16,228 nt of DNA from Spirochaetaceae bacterium (lineage in GTDB: Bacteria > Spirochaetota > Spirochaetia > DSM-27196 > SKKC01), in NCBI GenBank assembly GCA_003554375.1, contig PWGF01000555.1:1-16228 (forward strand), written 5' to 3'. The position numbers and the translations under genes are program-made. Below the pieces are notes generated by a model. That model did no database searches. It worked only from the letters and a program-made list of their open reading frames with translations, and was not told where the DNA came from. Below, in pieces: positions 14,883-16,228 of the stretch; within the stretch, counting starts at the first letter, position 1, and every line of letters begins with the position of its first letter.

Positions 14883-15434
14883 GTGCCGCATCGCATACTC
14901 GGCGATGAGACAACGTACGACGCGGCCTTCGAGGCGTGGGCAGGCGACCTGACGGCGCTCTTTCGCGAGTGTTGGGACGTTACGTTGAGCTTTCTGGTTG
15001 AGAACCCGGAGGAGATCCGTTCGGACGCCCGGGAGGTGGTAACGCTCGAAAGCGATTCGGTTGAGCTACTCCTCTTTGAATTCCTGGGCGAGCTTCTCTA
15101 CCGGAAAGACGCGGAAGAGCGCGTCTATCGGCTCGGGCAGCTCGAGCTTGACGGAGGCTCCGCGCCTGCGCCGGACTCCACGCCGGTAACGGATGGGGTT
15201 GGTCCGGGCCAGGATGGGCGCGTGGATGCCGAAGAAAGCTCCGCCGGGGTGGGTGAACCCGGAGTCCGGGCGGGTCGAGGCGCCTCTTATCGCCTGGAGG
15301 CGGAGATTGTGGGAGAGACGCTCGATCCTGAGCGACATTGCTATGGCGTGGACGTCAAAGCGGTGACGCTCTACGCGTTTACGGTCGAGCTCCGTGATGA
15401 CGGGTGGTTCGCGCGGGTCGTGCTGGATACGTGA
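14883..15434 (+). CDS. Archease, RtcB activator, with a 44-residue spacer
   Basis: A 183-residue protein; typical archeases are about 140. Archease promotes guanylylation and multiple turnover of RtcB. Family pattern seen: TYDAAFEAW (the Asp, residue 13, of the usual HTAD segment, with the His replaced by Thr), the LFRECWDVTLS helix, ELLLFEFLGELLYRKD (61-76), YRLEAEIVGE.LDPERH, VDVKAVTLYAF (156-166) and a terminal VVLDT with the conserved Asp (182). Between residues 91 and 134 lies a Gly/Pro/Asp/Ser-rich insertion in a loop, which explains the extra length. GTG 14883 follows AAGGGG seven bases upstream. It is 3 bases from rtcB and converges on the Clp1-type kinase gene. Confidence 0.88.
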   Translation: MPHRILGDETTYDAAFEAWAGDLTALFRECWDVTLSFLVENPEEIRSDAREVVTLESDSVELLLFEFLGELLYRKDAEERVYRLGQLELDGGSAPAPDSTPVTDGVGPGQDGRVDAEESSAGVGEPGVRAGRGASYRLEAEIVGETLDPERHCYGVDVKAVTLYAFTVELRDDGWFARVVLDT

Positions 15435-15482
15435 ACTGAATGCGTGAACCGGTGGCGTGAATCGACGGCGTGAATCCGCCCT
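15431..15482. repeat. 13-bp tandem repeat between archease and the kinase gene
   Basis: Four units begin at 15431, 15444, 15457 and 15470, each starting GTGAA and resembling GTGAATCGACGGC. The first contains the archease stop codon. The array fills the whole 51-base gap between the convergent genes. Its core GAATCGAC also occurs in the 16-bp repeat before thyX. Confidence 0.85.
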
Positions 15483-15485
15483 CGC

Positions 15486-16228
15486 CTATGCCCGCTGTTC
15501 CTCGCCGTCAGGCCTGAGAAAGATCGATCCGAACTGGAGGGCCGTCACCCGCCCTAAGCTTTCCGCCGGAGTGAGTATCTCGAGCGTGTTCTTATCTGCG
15601 TGGTACTGCTGAGCGATGGCGAGCGATTCCACGAAGTGGCCTTCGCCGGCAAGCGCACAGAGTCGGCCCGTCACGGTGCCGCGGCGCCGGAAGTCCGGAA
15701 CCCTCCCGTTGAGACCTATGCGGTCGATCCGAACATAGGCCCTCCGCGCCTGCCGGAAGTAGGTGGCAAAGCGATTCTTCCGATACGATTGGCGGGCCTC
15801 CGCGCTCTTCTCCCGTACGGCGGGGGGAACCGGCAGCGGTACGGTGCGGACGGAACGGTCCCGCCGGAAGTTGGCAAGGACCCGGCGTACCGACGCGCTT
15901 TCTCCTAAGCCTACAAGGATCTCCGGTCGCAGGCACTCGATGAGGTTGTACTGGAACTCGATGGCTACCGCTCCTTCGACGAATCCGGAGGAATCGACGA
16001 TCAACCGCGAAGCTCCTGAGCTGCCGGCTGCTCGCTCTCGCTCGGCGTGCAGCCGGGCATGGTCCGCAAGGCGCCGAACGCCGCAGAGCATCCGAAGCAG
16101 ATGCCCGACGGGGCTCGTGGAGCCGATGAAGCGGAGGTACTCGGAGCCTTCACCCGACGCTGAGCTTTCATCGGCCGGCGAGCCGTCACCCGACGCTGAG
16201 CTTTCATCGGCGGGTGCTTCGGCTGCCG
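15486..16228 (-). CDS. Clp1/Grc3-type polynucleotide 5'-kinase, N-terminal part outside the window
   Basis: The minus-strand frame is open to the right edge; the ATG at 16091 is internal because conserved sequence precedes it (EYLRFIGSTSPVGHLLRML). Clp1/Grc3 enzymes phosphorylate 5'-OH ends of RNA or DNA. Visible family features: FIGSTSPVGH, the Walker B-like LIVDSSGFVEG, the helix EFQYNLIECLRPEILVGL, and the later Arg/Tyr-rich RQSYRKNRFATYF. The P-loop (Walker A) would lie beyond the edge and was not seen, so activity cannot be confirmed. A 12-residue repeat (PADESSASG-D/E-GS) occurs near the right edge, probably within an inserted loop. The C-terminal region is a small beta-rich domain ending FLRPDGEEQRA. 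Convergence on rtcB-archease supports an RNA-processing role. Confidence 0.75.
   Translation of the reverse strand, partial: AAEAPADESSASGDGSPADESSASGEGSEYLRFIGSTSPVGHLLRMLCGVRRLADHARLHAERERAAGSSGASRLIVDSSGFVEGAVAIEFQYNLIECLRPEILVGLGESASVRRVLANFRRDRSVRTVPLPVPPAVREKSAEARQSYRKNRFATYFRQARRAYVRIDRIGLNGRVPDFRRRGTVTGRLCALAGEGHFVESLAIAQQYHADKNTLEILTPAESLGRVTALQFGSIFLRPDGEEQRA
16150..16211 (-). repeat. 36-bp tandem repeat in frame inside the kinase gene
   Basis: A 26-base segment at 16150-16175 recurs identically at 16186-16211, a period of 36 bases, encoding two copies of PADESSASG plus D/E-GS. It may continue past the window edge. Confidence 0.9.

Noticed and set aside
15431..15482. CRISPR array
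   Set aside because: Units of 13 bases are contiguous and have no spacers; the same holds for all other arrays in the window.

Overview
This is a GC-rich bacterial chromosome segment. Predicted genes have Shine-Dalgarno sites, sigma70-like promoters and lipoprotein signal peptides, and most are recognisable housekeeping or envelope families. No phage, insertion sequence, tRNA, rRNA or CRISPR was seen. The lineage cannot be fixed from the sequence. Acidic secreted proteins and the gene mix would suit a free-living, perhaps salt-adapted, spirochaete, but that is a weak inference.

Left part (1-3140): the C-terminal end of an oligopeptidase B-type serine peptidase on the + strand enters from the left edge. 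It converges on a minus-strand pair, a pterin-4a-carbinolamine dehydratase followed by a CoA-diphosphatase-like Nudix hydrolase. The gap between them holds copy A of a structured repeat. Middle part (3141-7868): a small lipoprotein gene overlaps a FecR-domain secreted protein, followed by a second small lipoprotein. These converge on a minus-strand M23 peptidase. Copy B of the structured repeat and a heptad/hendecad coiled-coil membrane protein lie beyond it.

Right part (7869-16228): a CapA-family protein, ThyX, a GH65 glycoside phosphorylase, RtcB RNA ligase and archease all lie on the + strand. GH65 has its own promoter, overlaps rtcB by one base, and rtcB is 3 nt from archease. A Clp1/Grc3-type polynucleotide 5'-kinase converges on archease from the right edge. 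RtcB, archease and the kinase together look like an RNA end-processing and repair locus.

Two features stand out beyond gene content. The first is a dispersed intergenic element of about 110 bp at 1676-1790 and 7203-7316. It folds into four or five helices, and most differences between its copies are compensatory base-pair changes. The second is a strong tendency to short GC-rich tandem duplication: 18-bp or 36-bp units in frame inside conserved enzymes (peptidase, GH65, kinase), a repeat-like spacer in archease, 13-bp and 16-bp repeats just after stop codons, a hexanucleotide tract, and a duplicated gene junction. Several promoters also place the predicted transcription start on or next to an ATG, which suggests leaderless mRNAs.
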